Below are positions 31,881-41,324 of a stretch of 64,000 nt of DNA, piece after piece. Source of the DNA: an uncultured Pseudomonadales bacterium (GTDB lineage: Bacteria > Pseudomonadota > Gammaproteobacteria > Pseudomonadales > Azotimanducaceae); NCBI GenBank assembly GCA_958296025.1, contig OY282430.1, forward strand, positions 1,984,001 through 2,048,000. The letters run 5' to 3'. The notes beneath the pieces are model-generated. The model saw only the letters and a program-made list of their open reading frames with translations. It did not search any database and was not told the DNA's origin. The translations under genes were made by a program, and so were the position numbers. Numbering within the stretch: the stretch's first letter is position 1; the number at the start of each line of letters is the position of its first letter.

Positions 31881-32440
31881 CAGAGCAGGACCCCTCTGCG
31901 CTGCTGTTCGGGTTCAAGTTCGTCTTGGGCGTCGGCGTCCCCGCGCTCCGGCGACAGCGCCTCCTCGGGCTGCTCTGGGTAGTCCGACACCCAGCCCACC
32001 AATTCCTGCTCCACCACTTCCAGCAGTGGGCGCGTCTGGGACCCCCACCACCAATCCTGCCCTGCCCCGAAGGGGCGCACGGCGACCAGCGCCACCACGG
32101 AAATCAACAGGCCCCGAACGCCGCCAAACAAGAAGCCTAGGGTGCGGTCCACACCGCCAAGGCCCACGGCCTGGACCAGATTCGCCGCTAGCTTCTTGGC
32201 CAAGGCTCCGGCAATGAACGCGGCCGTGAAGACCAAGGCGAAACCGGCCACGGTGCCGGACCGGCCGTCTATATCCAGCCAGTCGCCCACCCCCGACCCA
32301 TAGCGGAAAGCGCCTAGGATGGCGACCACCCAAATGGCGATGGACAACAGCTCGCGGACCAAGCCCCGCATTGCGCCGATGCAGGCGGACAGGGCGAACA
32401 CGGCACCGACGATCAGGTCAATGGCGGAGAGATCGGGCAT
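31880..32440 (-). CDS. cvpA: CvpA family membrane protein
   Basis: A 186-residue inner-membrane protein with about four helices ([20 protein letters not shown] at the start; [20 protein letters not shown] later). CvpA was first linked to colicin V production and is commonly encoded before purF. The C-terminal 30 residues are acidic and Gln-rich. It is coupled to purF by a TGATG overlap and lies 13 bases after dedD. Confidence 0.95.
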   Translation of the reverse strand: MPDLSAIDLIVGAVFALSACIGAMRGLVRELLSIAIWVVAILGAFRYGSGVGDWLDIDGRSGTVAGFALVFTAAFIAGALAKKLAANLVQAVGLGGVDRTLGFLFGGVRGLLISVVALVAVRPFGAGQDWWWGSQTRPLLEVVEQELVGWVSDYPEQPEEALSPERGDADAQDELEPEQQRRGVLL

Positions 32441-32453
32441 CAGGGATTGGCAG

Positions 32454-32981
32454 TCAGGTGCCGAAGGCCATCAGCCGGGCCTCCAGCGCATACTTGGTGG
32501 AAAGCTCCTCCGCCAGCTGAGCGGCACGTTCTCGGTTCAGCAACGGGCCAACGGCGACACGGCTCAGGATGACGTCCTGCCGGGGCTTGTAGCTGCTGAT
32601 GAAAGACTCGAAGCCATCCGCCCGCAAGCGGTCGCGAAAGGCTCTGGCCTTTTCGGGGTCCGCAAAGCTGGCCAATTGCACCGCCCAAGCGTCCGTCCGC
32701 TCGTCCGCATCGGAGAGCACCGGCTCGCCGATCTTGGTTTTGGTTTGCCGGTGAAAGCCCTCGGCGTCCGCCTTCTCGCGCAGATCCTGCACACGCACGG
32801 CGAAGTCGCTCTCCGGCACCCGATCGAGACCCTCCAGCAGCGGCGGCGGGTAATCTTCGTCGATGGGGCTGAGCTGCACAGGGGGCGCACCATCCCGGTC
32901 GAACAGAATGGGCAAGAAGATGACCGTCAAGGCCAGCAGGAACAGCGTGCCGGTGAGCCGGTGGCGGGTGCGCGCAATCAT
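32454..32981 (-). CDS. dedD: DedD-like SPOR domain protein
   Basis: A 175-residue protein with one N-terminal membrane helix (about 9-27) and a C-terminal SPOR domain (AWAVQLASFADPEKARAFRD, then SRVAVGPLLNRERAAQL). SPOR domains bind denuded septal peptidoglycan, so it probably acts at the division site. Its position between folC and cvpA is conserved. No ribosome-binding site is visible before the ATG; its start overlaps the stop of a 19-codon open frame running from folC. Confidence 0.94.
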   Translation of the reverse strand: MIARTRHRLTGTLFLLALTVIFLPILFDRDGAPPVQLSPIDEDYPPPLLEGLDRVPESDFAVRVQDLREKADAEGFHRQTKTKIGEPVLSDADERTDAWAVQLASFADPEKARAFRDRLRADGFESFISSYKPRQDVILSRVAVGPLLNRERAAQLAEELSTKYALEARLMAFGT

Positions 32982-33037
32982 GCGAGCGAAGGCGGCGCGG
33001 CCCGGCTGGCCGTGCTGGATGCGGCAGGTTCAAGCAT
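32978..33037 (-). other. 19-codon bridging micro-ORF between folC and dedD
   Basis: Its ATG lies inside the folC end (ATGCTTGA) and its TGA overlaps the dedD start in an ATGA. It thus joins both genes across a 48-base gap. dedD has no evident Shine-Dalgarno site, which fits delivery of ribosomes by this frame. The product (MLEPAASSTAS...) looks non-functional. Confidence 0.3.
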
Positions 33038-34388
33038 CGGCGTTCAACAATTCGTGGCGCACCCCTGCGGCCACCGCAAATGACCCGAAGGCAAGGATAA
33101 CATCAGAGTCCTCGGCAAGCGACCGCACCAAGCGCAATCCTTCCCTTAAATCCCCAGCAACGCGGCTGCTGGCGGGAGCGCCTCGGCCCGCCAATTGCTT
33201 GGCGGACAGGCCCCGAGGCCCCGCCACATCCACCAACACCCAATGGCGAACCAAGCCGCTCAAGGCGCTGAAGATGCCTTGGCTGTCCTTGTCCGCCAAG
33301 TTGCCGAACAGGGCGACCACACCGCGGCCGGGACGGGCTTGCGCCGGTCTTTCCCTATCGGGAGAGCAATCGACGGCGGCAGCGGATTTGGCTGCGCCCA
33401 GCCGGGCACCCGGCATCCCCGCAAACTGCGGCCATCGCCTGGCCAACTCCTGCCTGAGGAACTGGGCGCCCAAGGGGTTGTGCGCCACATCCACCAGCCA
33501 GCGGCGGCCCTTGGCGACGATGGACTCCAAGCGACCCGGCAGCCAAGCCGTAGCTAAACCTTGGCGAATGGCGCCGGCGTCCGTGCGGGCGTCGCACAGG
33601 ACCCCATCGACGGCGAGCGCGGCGGCCGCCGCCAAGGCGCAGTTGTCGAGGGGCAGCGCCCCTTGACGCAGGCTGGGGAAGGTTTGATCCGCCACTTCGA
33701 GGCGCCATCGTCGAGAATCTTCCGGCGACAAACGAATTTCCCGGCCCCAGCGCAAAGATGCACTGGCGCGACGCCGGGCGGCGGCGAGGACACTTGGCGG
33801 CAGGCCGGCGCCCAGCACGATGCGCTGGCCCGGGCGAAACACCCCCGCCTTCTCCCGGCCTATGGCCGCGCAGGTGGTGCCTAGGTGTTCGGTGTGGTCC
33901 AAGCCGATGCTGGTGATGACAGCCACATCCGCATCCACGATGTTGAAGGCATCCAAGCGACCGCCCAGCCCCACTTCCAGAATGGCCACATCCACCCCTG
34001 CTTTCTTGAAGCAGTGCAGCGCCGCCAAACAGGAGAATTCAAAGTAGGTCAGGGGCAAATCGCCTCTGGCGGCTTCGACGGCAGCAAAGGATTCACAGAG
34101 AACTGCGTCCTCCGCCTCCGCGCCGTTGAGGCGGATGCGCTCGTTGAAGCTGTGCAAATGTGGCGACAGGGTGCAACCAACCCGGCGTTTGCTGGCCAGC
34201 AGAATCTGCTCCAGGCAAACCGCGGTGGAGCCCTTGCCATTGGTGCCGGCAACCACCACCACGGCCGACGCCGGCTCGAGCACCTTCAAGGCCTCCGCCA
34301 CGCGGCGCACCCGCCCAAGCCCCAGATCGATTCGCCGGGGGTTCAGCGTCTCCATGTGGCCCAACCACTTCCCTAGGCTTCTGCTCAT
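33030..34388 (-). CDS. folC: Bifunctional folylpolyglutamate synthase / dihydrofolate synthase
   Basis: A 452-residue Mur-ligase-family enzyme that adds glutamate to folates. The ATP loop VAGTNGKGSTAV, HLHSFNERIR and the metal-site region EVGLGGRLDAFN are clear. A C-terminal glutamate-ligase domain follows. ATG 34388 is the family start. In relatives accD separates trpA or trpF from folC; here trpA precedes folC with only 28 bases between. Confidence 0.96.
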   Translation of the reverse strand: MSRSLGKWLGHMETLNPRRIDLGLGRVRRVAEALKVLEPASAVVVVAGTNGKGSTAVCLEQILLASKRRVGCTLSPHLHSFNERIRLNGAEAEDAVLCESFAAVEAARGDLPLTYFEFSCLAALHCFKKAGVDVAILEVGLGGRLDAFNIVDADVAVITSIGLDHTEHLGTTCAAIGREKAGVFRPGQRIVLGAGLPPSVLAAARRRASASLRWGREIRLSPEDSRRWRLEVADQTFPSLRQGALPLDNCALAAAAALAVDGVLCDARTDAGAIRQGLATAWLPGRLESIVAKGRRWLVDVAHNPLGAQFLRQELARRWPQFAGMPGARLGAAKSAAAVDCSPDRERPAQARPGRGVVALFGNLADKDSQGIFSALSGLVRHWVLVDVAGPRGLSAKQLAGRGAPASSRVAGDLREGLRLVRSLAEDSDVILAFGSFAVAAGVRHELLNADA

Positions 34389-34416
34389 AGGGTACGCACT
34401 TCGCGCTTCCGGCCGC

Positions 34417-35220
34417 CTACCCGTCCATCGCTTGACGAATTTCCCGCAATCGGCACTCGAGTTCGGCGGGAATGGCGGCCGGGTCATCCTGCAGCGCCCC
34501 CATGTGCGCCACCAAGGCGGCGCCGATGACCACGCCATCGGCCTGTTCGGCGATTTTCCGGGCAGTGGCGCCGTCCTTGATGCCGAAGCCCACTAGGACG
34601 GGTAGGCGGGTGCGTTGGCGCAAGCGGCCAAGGTGGTGCTGCACGGCGGCCACATCAATGTGGTCGGCACCGGTGATGCCCTTCAAGGAGACCAAGTAGA
34701 TGAACCCCCCGGCCGATCGGTCGATGAGGCTCAAGCGGTCGTCTGCGGTGGTGGGCGCCGCCAAGAGAATGAGGTCGATGCCAGCCGCGGCCAAGGCGCG
34801 GCGCAAGGTGGCGGAGTCTTCCGGCGGCAGGTTGACGACGATCAGTCCATCGACGCCGGCTGCCCCGGCTTGTTGCGCGAAGCGTTCCTCGCCCATGGCC
34901 AGAATGCTGTTCAGATAGCCCATCAGAATCAGCGGCGTGTGCGCGTTGTCCCGGCGAAAGGCGCGTACGCACTGCAAGGCGTCGGCAAGGCTGGCGCCGG
35001 CCGCCAAGGCCCTCTCCGAGGCGGCCTGAATGGCCGGCCCGTCCGCCTCCGGGTCGCTAAACGGGATGCCCAATTCCAACAGGTCGGCACCGGCCCGGGC
35101 AAGGGCCGACAGGGCCGGCGCAGTGGTCTCCAGATTCGGGTCCCCGGCGGTGATGAAGGGCACCAATGCCTTGCGGCCTTGGCCGCGCAAGCCGTTCAGA
35201 ACAGCGGAGATGCGGCTCAT
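34417..35220 (-). CDS. trpA: Tryptophan synthase alpha chain
   Basis: A 267-residue TIM barrel that cleaves indole-3-glycerol phosphate. Catalytic Glu49 (LLELGIPFSDP) and Asp60 (EADGPAIQ) match the classical numbering. The phosphate-binding end GFGIKDGATA and VVIGAALVAHM are present. Its ATG overlaps the stop of a 37-codon open frame that itself starts on the trpB stop, so trpB, the small frame and trpA form a coupled chain. Confidence 0.97.
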   Translation of the reverse strand: MSRISAVLNGLRGQGRKALVPFITAGDPNLETTAPALSALARAGADLLELGIPFSDPEADGPAIQAASERALAAGASLADALQCVRAFRRDNAHTPLILMGYLNSILAMGEERFAQQAGAAGVDGLIVVNLPPEDSATLRRALAAAGIDLILLAAPTTADDRLSLIDRSAGGFIYLVSLKGITGADHIDVAAVQHHLGRLRQRTRLPVLVGFGIKDGATARKIAEQADGVVIGAALVAHMGALQDDPAAIPAELECRLREIRQAMDG

Positions 35221-35330
35221 CGTACCTTGCCGCCGGCGCTGCCGCCATGGGGACCTCGGCCGACGCAGTCCAGCTGCGCTATGCGCCGGTTGCCGCCAAA
35301 GCGCCCAAACATCTGCTTGACGAAACTCAT
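35217..35330 (-). CDS. 37-residue small ORF coupled between trpB and trpA
   Basis: An ATG overlapping the trpB stop (ATGA) opens a frame of 37 codons whose TGA overlaps the trpA start in the same ATGA manner, a perfect double coupling. The peptide begins [16 protein letters not shown], basic and possibly amphipathic, then becomes Gly-rich. It is either a real micro-protein or a bridge that carries ribosomes across the 106-base gap where accD or nothing is usual. No known family is recognised. Confidence 0.45.
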   Translation of the reverse strand: MSFVKQMFGRFGGNRRIAQLDCVGRGPHGGSAGGKVR

Positions 35331-36535
35331 AGGGTGGTCCCATCGATGGCGGCGACGGTCTGAATATCCTTGTCGCCCCGTCCGGAGAGGTTGACGATCA
35401 CCACGCGTTCGGCCAAATGCCGCGCCTCCCGCACCACCCAAGCTAGGGCATGGCTGCTCTCCAAGGCCGGCATGATGCCCTCGGTGCGGTTCAACAGGCG
35501 GAAGGCGTCCAGCGCTTCCTCATCCGTCACCGAATCGTATTCGGCGCGGCCGATGTCCTTCAGATGGCTGTGCTCCGGGCCGACCCCGGGATAATCCAAG
35601 CCGGCGGAGATGGAGTGGGTCGCCAAGATCTGGCCGTCGCCGTCCTGCATCAGGTAGGTGCGGTTGCCGTGCAGCACCCCGGCAGCGCCGGCGTTCAGCG
35701 GCGCCGCATGGCGCCCGGTTTCCAAGCCGTGACCACCGGCCTCCACCCCCACGAAGCGAACGTTCACATCGTCGATGAAGGAATGGAACAGGCCCAAGGC
35801 GTTGGAGCCGCCGCCGACGCAGGCGACCAGCACATCCGGCAGGCGTCCGGCCAGTTCCAGGCACTGGCGCCGCGCCTCCTGGCCGATCACCGATTGGAAG
35901 TCCCGCACCAACTGGGGATACGGATGCGGACCGGCGACAGTGCCGATGATGTAGTGGGTGTTGTCCACATGGGTCACCCAATCCCGCAGGGCCTCGTTCA
36001 TGGCGTCCTTCAAGGTCTTTGAGCCGGAGGACACCGGCACGACCTCCGCCCCCAACAGCTTCATGCGATAAACGTTCAGGGCCTGGCGGGCGATGTCCTC
36101 GGTGCCCATGTAGATCTGACATTCCAAGCCGGCGCGGGCGGCCACTGTGGCGGTGGCCACCCCATGCTGGCCGGCGCCGGTCTCGGCAATCACCCGGGTC
36201 TTGCCCATGCGCTGCGCGAGCAGCGCTTGGCCGATGCAGTTGTTGATCTTGTGGGCGCCGGTGTGGTTCAGGTCCTCGCGCTTTAGGTAGATCTGCGGGC
36301 CGTCGAGTTCGGCGCTCAAGCCTGCGGCAAAGTAAAGCGGCGTCGGCCGGCCGACGTACCGGGCCAAGTCCTGGCTGAAGCGCTGTTGAAATTGCTGGTC
36401 AGCGCAGGCCTCGGCGTAAAGGGCCTGCAACTCGTCCAAGGCGTGGATCAGGGTCTCCGCCACAAAGCGCCCGCCGTAATTCCCAAACCAGCCTCGCTCC
36501 GAGGGCTGCGCGTAGTTGCTACCCGGCTGCGGCAC
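35327..36535 (-). CDS. trpB: Tryptophan synthase beta chain
   Basis: A 402-residue PLP enzyme that joins indole and serine. Lys96 in [10 protein letters not shown] is the PLP lysine, the loop [11 protein letters not shown] and the phosphate-cup [10 protein letters not shown] are intact. The start is GTG, lying 17 bases inside the trpF 3' end. It is the second gene of the trpF-trpB-trpA unit; no trpE, trpD or trpC lies in the window. Confidence 0.98.
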   Translation of the reverse strand: MPQPGSNYAQPSERGWFGNYGGRFVAETLIHALDELQALYAEACADQQFQQRFSQDLARYVGRPTPLYFAAGLSAELDGPQIYLKREDLNHTGAHKINNCIGQALLAQRMGKTRVIAETGAGQHGVATATVAARAGLECQIYMGTEDIARQALNVYRMKLLGAEVVPVSSGSKTLKDAMNEALRDWVTHVDNTHYIIGTVAGPHPYPQLVRDFQSVIGQEARRQCLELAGRLPDVLVACVGGGSNALGLFHSFIDDVNVRFVGVEAGGHGLETGRHAAPLNAGAAGVLHGNRTYLMQDGDGQILATHSISAGLDYPGVGPEHSHLKDIGRAEYDSVTDEEALDAFRLLNRTEGIMPALESSHALAWVVREARHLAERVVIVNLSGRGDKDIQTVAAIDGTTL

Positions 36536-37133
36536 GGCGGGCCTCCATGACGAATTCGGTCATCTTGTCGGCGTCCTTTAGGCCCTTCACCGGCCCTTCG
36601 ACGCCGCTGCTGACATCGAGGCCCCAAGGACTGAGCCGCTTGACGGCGCCGGACACGTTGTGCGGCCCAAGGCCGCCGGCCAGAATGCAGTTGCAAGGCG
36701 GCGATGCCGGCCAATGGCGCCAATCAAACGTCTCGCCGTGGCCGAAGCCGGCGTCAAGCAACAGGGCGCAAGCGTCCGGATAGCGTTGTCGCCAAGCCGC
36801 CGCATCCACCGGCCCCGCCATGGGCACGGCCTTCATGTACGGCAAGCCGAAGCCGGCGCAGAAAGCCGGGTCCTCATCCCCATGAAATTGCAATAGATCC
36901 AACCCCACTTGAGCAACGGCGTCGCGCACCGCCTCCGCTGCGGCGTCCAAAAAGACCCCCACCCGCAGAACGCGGCCCCGCGCCAAAAGGGACAGTCGCC
37001 GGGCGTCCGCAAAAGCCAAGCAGCGCGGACTGGGCTCATAAAACACCAAGCCCATCGCCTCAACCCCAAGGTGCAGCAGGACCTCCAGATCCTCCGCCCG
37101 GGTGACGCCGCATATTTTGATCTTGACCGCCAT
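36519..37133 (-). CDS. trpF: Phosphoribosylanthranilate isomerase
   Basis: A 204-residue TIM barrel of tryptophan synthesis. The catalytic Cys is in KIKICGVTR and the general-acid region is [14 protein letters not shown], with the phosphate-binding [11 protein letters not shown] and [10 protein letters not shown]. It overlaps trpB by 17 bases. It lies 265 bases downstream of truA, a gap without a convincing gene. Confidence 0.96.
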   Translation of the reverse strand: MAVKIKICGVTRAEDLEVLLHLGVEAMGLVFYEPSPRCLAFADARRLSLLARGRVLRVGVFLDAAAEAVRDAVAQVGLDLLQFHGDEDPAFCAGFGLPYMKAVPMAGPVDAAAWRQRYPDACALLLDAGFGHGETFDWRHWPASPPCNCILAGGLGPHNVSGAVKRLSPWGLDVSSGVEGPVKGLKDADKMTEFVMEARRAAAG

Positions 37134-37398
37134 GGATGATGTACTGAAAGGGAAGGCGGGCCGCTGCGCCCACCGCCGTGCAGTCTAGCCGTTCTCAGGC
37201 TGCTGGACCATCGTTGAGACGCTAAAGTCCCGCACATCCGCAACGCGGATGGCGGGGCGAGGGCGGCAAAGCGAAAATAGCAAACCTGAAGGAGATATGG
37301 ACCATCATCGGCGTCGGTTTGGTGCTGTTGGAACTGATCCTTAGCCAAGGTTGGGGCTTTCTGGCGGCCTTGAGGAAGTGAGCGCCGAGCAGCCATAA

Positions 37399-38202
37399 CT
37401 ACAGCTGGTCCAAGCAGCCGAGGGCGGCGAGCAAGGGCGGTAAGGCGCCCTGCGGCAAGTCATGGTGCGGATAGGCCACATCCACGAGGTAAAGACCCTG
37501 GGGCGGCGCGGTCTTGCCGATCATCGTCCGGTCCCGGGCTTGCAGGCGTTCGCTCATCCAAGGGATGGGCCGCTGGCCCCGCCCAACCAGGCTGAGCGCT
37601 CCGGCAATGTTGCGCACCATGTGCAGCAGGAAGGCGTTGGCCTTGATGTCCAGCACCACCAAGCCGGCCAAGGCGCGCACCCGTAGGTGCAAAACCCGTC
37701 GAAATGGCGATTGGGACTGGCAGCCGGCGGCACGGAAGCTGGTGAAATCCCGCTCCCCCAACAGCGCTTGACCAGCTTGGTGCATTGCCTCGGCATCCAA
37801 GGGAGGGGAGAGGCAGGCGTAGCGTCCGCGAAGCGGCGAGGGGACGTTTTCGATCAAGTAAAGGTATAGGTAGCGGCGGGCGACGGCGGAAAAGCGGGCG
37901 TGGAAGCTGGCATCCACTTCCCGCGCCCAGCGCACCTTTACGCCAGGCGCGGTCTGTGCGTTGACGCCGTCCCGCCAAGCCCGCAAGGGCCGCGCCCTGC
38001 TGCATTGGAAGCTCACCACCTGCTGGGTGGCGTGAACGCCGACGTCGGTGCGCCCAGCGGCGACTGTGCGCACCGGCTCATCCGCAACGCGCCCCAAGGC
38101 CGCCTCCAGTTCGCCTTGCACGGACGGGCGATGGCTTTGCCGCTGCCAACCGCTGAAGTTCCCGCCGTCGTACTCCACGCCTAAAGCGATGTTGGCCGCC
38201 AT
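37399..38202 (-). CDS. truA: tRNA pseudouridine synthase A
   Basis: A 267-residue enzyme that makes pseudouridine at tRNA positions 38-40. The nucleophile is Asp53 in AAGRTDVGVHA, and the second conserved region FTSFRAAGCQ and the C-terminal FLLHMVRNIAGAL are clear. It is 47 bases downstream of the FimV-like gene, the conserved asd-fimV-truA order. Confidence 0.97.
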   Translation of the reverse strand: MAANIALGVEYDGGNFSGWQRQSHRPSVQGELEAALGRVADEPVRTVAAGRTDVGVHATQQVVSFQCSRARPLRAWRDGVNAQTAPGVKVRWAREVDASFHARFSAVARRYLYLYLIENVPSPLRGRYACLSPPLDAEAMHQAGQALLGERDFTSFRAAGCQSQSPFRRVLHLRVRALAGLVVLDIKANAFLLHMVRNIAGALSLVGRGQRPIPWMSERLQARDRTMIGKTAPPQGLYLVDVAYPHHDLPQGALPPLLAALGCLDQL

Positions 38203-38249
38203 CGGCTTAGGGCCGCGCCCAATTCCCCTTCGGCCAGTTCAGTTTCCTT

Positions 38250-39038
38250 TCATTCATGAACGCTCCGGCGCCGCATCAACAAAACGGTGATGAACAGCAC
38301 GACGGCGGCGGCGACGCTGACCGTCAGCGCACCGCGCCACCAAGTCAACTCCTTGGCCCATCGTTCTTTTTCCGCCGCCAAGTCTTTGCCCAACTGAAGG
38401 ATCTCCTCCTCCTTGCGCTGCAACTGCCGTTCTTGGTCGAAGGCCTGCTCGCGCAATCGCCGCAACTCATCCGCAAGCGAATCCGGCCCGGCATCGACGG
38501 CTGCAGCATCGGCACCGACAACGGCGGTGGCTGCCGCGTCCTCTTCCTGCCGCGTCAGGATGGGCAGGGCGGCCGGCACAGGCGCCGTCTCATCCTCAGC
38601 GCCTTCCGCTCCCTCTCCTGCGACGCCCTTGGCGCTGGTCTCAGCAGCCGCTTTAGGTGTGCCGTCCGCTGGTTTGGCGGCAGGCATGGCGGGGCGCTCC
38701 CGCCATGCCGCATTCTGCCGAGTGGCTTCCTGGATGGCCGCCTGCGACGACAGGCTGGGGCCGCCTTGCGGCAGCCGCAGACGAGCCCCGACGATCAGGC
38801 CGTTGATGTTGCCCCTCTCGAAGGCCTCCGGGTTTTCCCTAAGAATCGCCAACATGTGCTGTTGCACATTGACATAGGCGGGCGGGCGGGTGCGGCTGGC
38901 GATGCTCCAAAGGGTTTCCTGGGGTTTGACGGTGATCTCCGCCGCCGGCTGCGCTTCACCGGCAGCCAACGCGCAAACGTTGAACGCGGCGAGGACTAGG
39001 CCGAAAAAACTTAAGGCAATTTTATTATTAACCATCAT
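38250..39038 (-). CDS. Short FimV-like LysM protein
   Basis: A 262-residue envelope protein at the fimV position. It has a signal peptide (IALSFFGLVLAAFNVCALAAG), a FimV-type LysM peptidoglycan-binding domain (ITVKPQETLWSIASRTRP, then NINGLIVGARLRLP), an Ala-rich linker, a coiled coil (about 190-230) and one membrane helix (about 235-256). Full FimV proteins are much larger and end with a TPR cytoplasmic domain that is missing here. It probably keeps a polar or septal peptidoglycan role. No ribosome-binding site is visible; a tiny open frame from asd ends on its start. Confidence 0.85.
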   Translation of the reverse strand: MMVNNKIALSFFGLVLAAFNVCALAAGEAQPAAEITVKPQETLWSIASRTRPPAYVNVQQHMLAILRENPEAFERGNINGLIVGARLRLPQGGPSLSSQAAIQEATRQNAAWRERPAMPAAKPADGTPKAAAETSAKGVAGEGAEGAEDETAPVPAALPILTRQEEDAAATAVVGADAAAVDAGPDSLADELRRLREQAFDQERQLQRKEEEILQLGKDLAAEKERWAKELTWWRGALTVSVAAAVVLFITVLLMRRRSVHE

Positions 39039-39081
39039 AATTTATTGATTTTAACCCATTATCCCGCGCACTGCCCTTCAT
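39028..39081 (-). other. 17-codon bridging micro-ORF between asd and the FimV-like gene
   Basis: An ATG directly follows the asd TGA and the frame ends at a TAA inside the first codons of the FimV-like gene. The sequence is unusually AT-rich for this genome. It may hand ribosomes to the next gene, which has no visible Shine-Dalgarno sequence. Confidence 0.25.
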
Positions 39082-40101
39082 TCAGAGAATCCTAAGCAGT
39101 TCCTCGGCGATTTGCACGCTGTTCAGGGCGGCACCCTTGCGCACGTTGTCCGACACCACCCAAAGGTTCAGGCCGTTCGGCTGGGCGAGGTCCTGGCGGA
39201 TGCGGCCGACGTACACCGGATCCTGGCCGGCGGCCTGCCCCACCGCGGTGGGGTAGCCGCCCGGCGCCCGCTCGTCGTGCAGCACCACCCCGGGGGCATC
39301 GCGCAGCAGCTGCCGCGCCCGCTGCGGGGTGATGGGCGCCCGCGTTTCGATGTGAACCGCTTCGGAGTGGCCGTAGAACACGGGGATGCGCACACAGGTG
39401 GGGTTCACCTCAATGGTGTCGTCCTCAAGGATCTTGCGCGTCTCCCACACCATCTTCATCTCTTCAAAAGTGTAGCCGTTGTCCTCAAAGCGGTCGATGT
39501 GCGGCACGGCGTTGAAGGCGATCTGCACCGGCATCACCTCGGCCGCATCGATGGGCTTGCCGTTCAGCAAGTTGGCGGTTTGCCCGGCCAATTCCCGCAG
39601 CCCTCCCGCCCCAGCGCCGGAAACCGCCTGATAGGTGGCCACGTCGATGCGGGCGATGCCCACGGCATCGTAAATCGGTTTGAGCGCAACCACCATCTGA
39701 ATGGTGGAGCAGTTGGGGTTGGCGATGATGTTGCGCCGCGCATATTCGGGCAGCCGGCACAGGTTGACCTCGGGCACGATGAGCGGCACATCCGCCTCAA
39801 AGCGGAACTTCGAGGTGTTGTCTATGACCACGCAGCCGGCCGCCGCCGCCTTGGGCGCAAACTCGGCGGACAGCGCCCCGCCGGCGGAGAACAGGCCGAT
39901 CTGAGCTTGGCCGAAGTCGAATTGGTCGAGGCGGCGCACCGCAACGGACTTGCCGCGGAACTGCAGGCGCTTGCCTTCGGAGCGGGGGCTGGCCAGCAGA
40001 TGGAGCGCATCCAGCGGAAACTCCCGCTCCTGCAGGATGTCGATCAAGGCTTCACCCACCGCGCCGGTGGCGCCAACGATGGCGACGGCGAAATTTTCCA
40101 T
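39082..40101 (-). CDS. asd: Aspartate-semialdehyde dehydrogenase
   Basis: A 339-residue NADPH enzyme that supplies aspartate semialdehyde for Lys, Thr, Met and diaminopimelate. Signatures are the Rossmann motif VGATGAVGEAL, catalytic Cys131 (NPNCSTIQ) and the IRQDL and SDNVRKGAALN C-terminal region. GGAG lies close before the ATG. It follows leuB as in Pseudomonas. Confidence 0.97.
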   Translation of the reverse strand: MENFAVAIVGATGAVGEALIDILQEREFPLDALHLLASPRSEGKRLQFRGKSVAVRRLDQFDFGQAQIGLFSAGGALSAEFAPKAAAAGCVVIDNTSKFRFEADVPLIVPEVNLCRLPEYARRNIIANPNCSTIQMVVALKPIYDAVGIARIDVATYQAVSGAGAGGLRELAGQTANLLNGKPIDAAEVMPVQIAFNAVPHIDRFEDNGYTFEEMKMVWETRKILEDDTIEVNPTCVRIPVFYGHSEAVHIETRAPITPQRARQLLRDAPGVVLHDERAPGGYPTAVGQAAGQDPVYVGRIRQDLAQPNGLNLWVVSDNVRKGAALNSVQIAEELLRIL

Positions 40102-40115
40102 GCTCCAAACAATTC

Positions 40116-40205
40116 CTACTGCGATTTCAGCGCATTGGCCGAGAGGGCGCCGGGGAGGGCGTAGCCGGGCGGGATCCTGGCGAGGCTCGGGTGCGCGGCG
40201 CTCAT
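40116..40205 (-). other. 29-codon bridging micro-ORF between leuB and asd
   Basis: It starts with an ATGA overlap on the leuB stop and ends with TAG 14 bases before the asd ATG, covering almost the whole 100-base gap. The peptide ([14 protein letters not shown]...) resembles nothing known. A coupling role or chance are the main options. Confidence 0.3.
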
Positions 40206-41320
40206 GCGGCCTCCGCCGGGGTTTCCAGCGCCGTCAGCAGCGCCTCGCCCATGGCCTTGGTGCCGACCAATGCAATTCCATCTCTTGGCGTCCCCTCCCC
40301 TTGGGCGGCGATGTCCGCCGTGCGCAGGCCCTTCCTGAGCACCGCATCCACCGCCCCTTCAATAGCTGCCGCCGCCGCCGGCAGGTTCAGGCTGTAGCGG
40401 CACAGCATGGCGGCCGAGAGCACCGTCGCCAAGGGATTGGCCTTGTCCTGGCCGGCGATGTCCGGGGCCGAGCCATGCACCGGCTCGTACAGGCCAAAAC
40501 CGTTGGCGGCCAAGGAGGCGGAGGGCAGCATGCCCAAGGAGCCGGTCAGCATGGCCGCCACATCGGAGAGAATGTCGCCGAACATATTGCCGGTGACGAT
40601 CACGTCGAATTGCTTCGGCGCCCGCACCAGTTGCATTGCGGCGTTATCGACGTACAGGTGGGAAAGGGCCACCTCCGGGTATTGCGCGGCCAAGGCGCTG
40701 ACCACCTGCCGCCACAGGTCGGTGACCTCCAGCACGTTGGCCTTATCGACCGAGCACAGACGGCCCTGACGCTTGCCGGCCAAATCGAAGGCGACCTTGG
40801 CGATGCGTTCGATCTCGTGCTCGCTGTAGCGATAGGTGTTGACGCCCACCCGCTCGTTGTTTTCCCGGAAGACGCCTCGGGGTTCGCCGAAATAGATGCC
40901 GCCAGTCAACTCCCGCACGATCAGGATGTCCAGCTCGGCCACCAACTCCGGCTTCAGCGAGGATGCCGCCGCCAAGGGCGTGAACAGCAACGCCGGACGC
41001 AGGTTGGCGAACAGCCCCAACCCGGAGCGCAGCCCCAAGAGGCCCTTCTCCGGGCGCCGCCCCATGGGCAGGGCCTCCCACTGCGGGCCACCCACCGCGC
41101 CGAGCAGCACCGCATCGGCGCTGCGGCAGAGGTCCAAGGTCTCCGGCGGCAAGGGCATGCCGACAGCGTCGATGGCGCAGCCGCCCACCAAGCCTTCCTG
41201 CCGGTGCAGATGCACCCCTTCCTGGCTTAAGGCCGCCCCTAAAACCTGCACGGCGACGGACACAACTTCCGGCCCGATGCCGTCGCCCGGGAGCACGGCG
41301 ATCCTCCTGGCGTCGGTCAT
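40202..41320 (-). CDS. leuB: 3-isopropylmalate dehydrogenase
   Basis: A 372-residue NAD-dependent decarboxylating dehydrogenase of leucine synthesis. It has the start [12 protein letters not shown], the substrate-binding [13 protein letters not shown] and [14 protein letters not shown], the metal-binding DNAAMQL and the NAD loop [12 protein letters not shown]. It lies 4 bases after leuD. Confidence 0.98.
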   Translation of the reverse strand: MTDARRIAVLPGDGIGPEVVSVAVQVLGAALSQEGVHLHRQEGLVGGCAIDAVGMPLPPETLDLCRSADAVLLGAVGGPQWEALPMGRRPEKGLLGLRSGLGLFANLRPALLFTPLAAASSLKPELVAELDILIVRELTGGIYFGEPRGVFRENNERVGVNTYRYSEHEIERIAKVAFDLAGKRQGRLCSVDKANVLEVTDLWRQVVSALAAQYPEVALSHLYVDNAAMQLVRAPKQFDVIVTGNMFGDILSDVAAMLTGSLGMLPSASLAANGFGLYEPVHGSAPDIAGQDKANPLATVLSAAMLCRYSLNLPAAAAAIEGAVDAVLRKGLRTADIAAQGEGTPRDGIALVGTKAMGEALLTALETPAEAA

Positions 41321-41324
41321 GCGG

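Noticed and set aside
37243-37381. Small membrane peptide with WTIIGVGLVLLELIL in the truA-trpF gap
   Set aside because: The plus-strand frame reads like a helix of a small membrane protein, but it has no start codon and no neighbour to join; at most an old relic.
36833-37396. 187-codon frame covering the truA-trpF gap
   Set aside because: It runs out of frame through trpF, has Arg/Ser/Pro-rich composition typical of shifted frames here, and matches no family.
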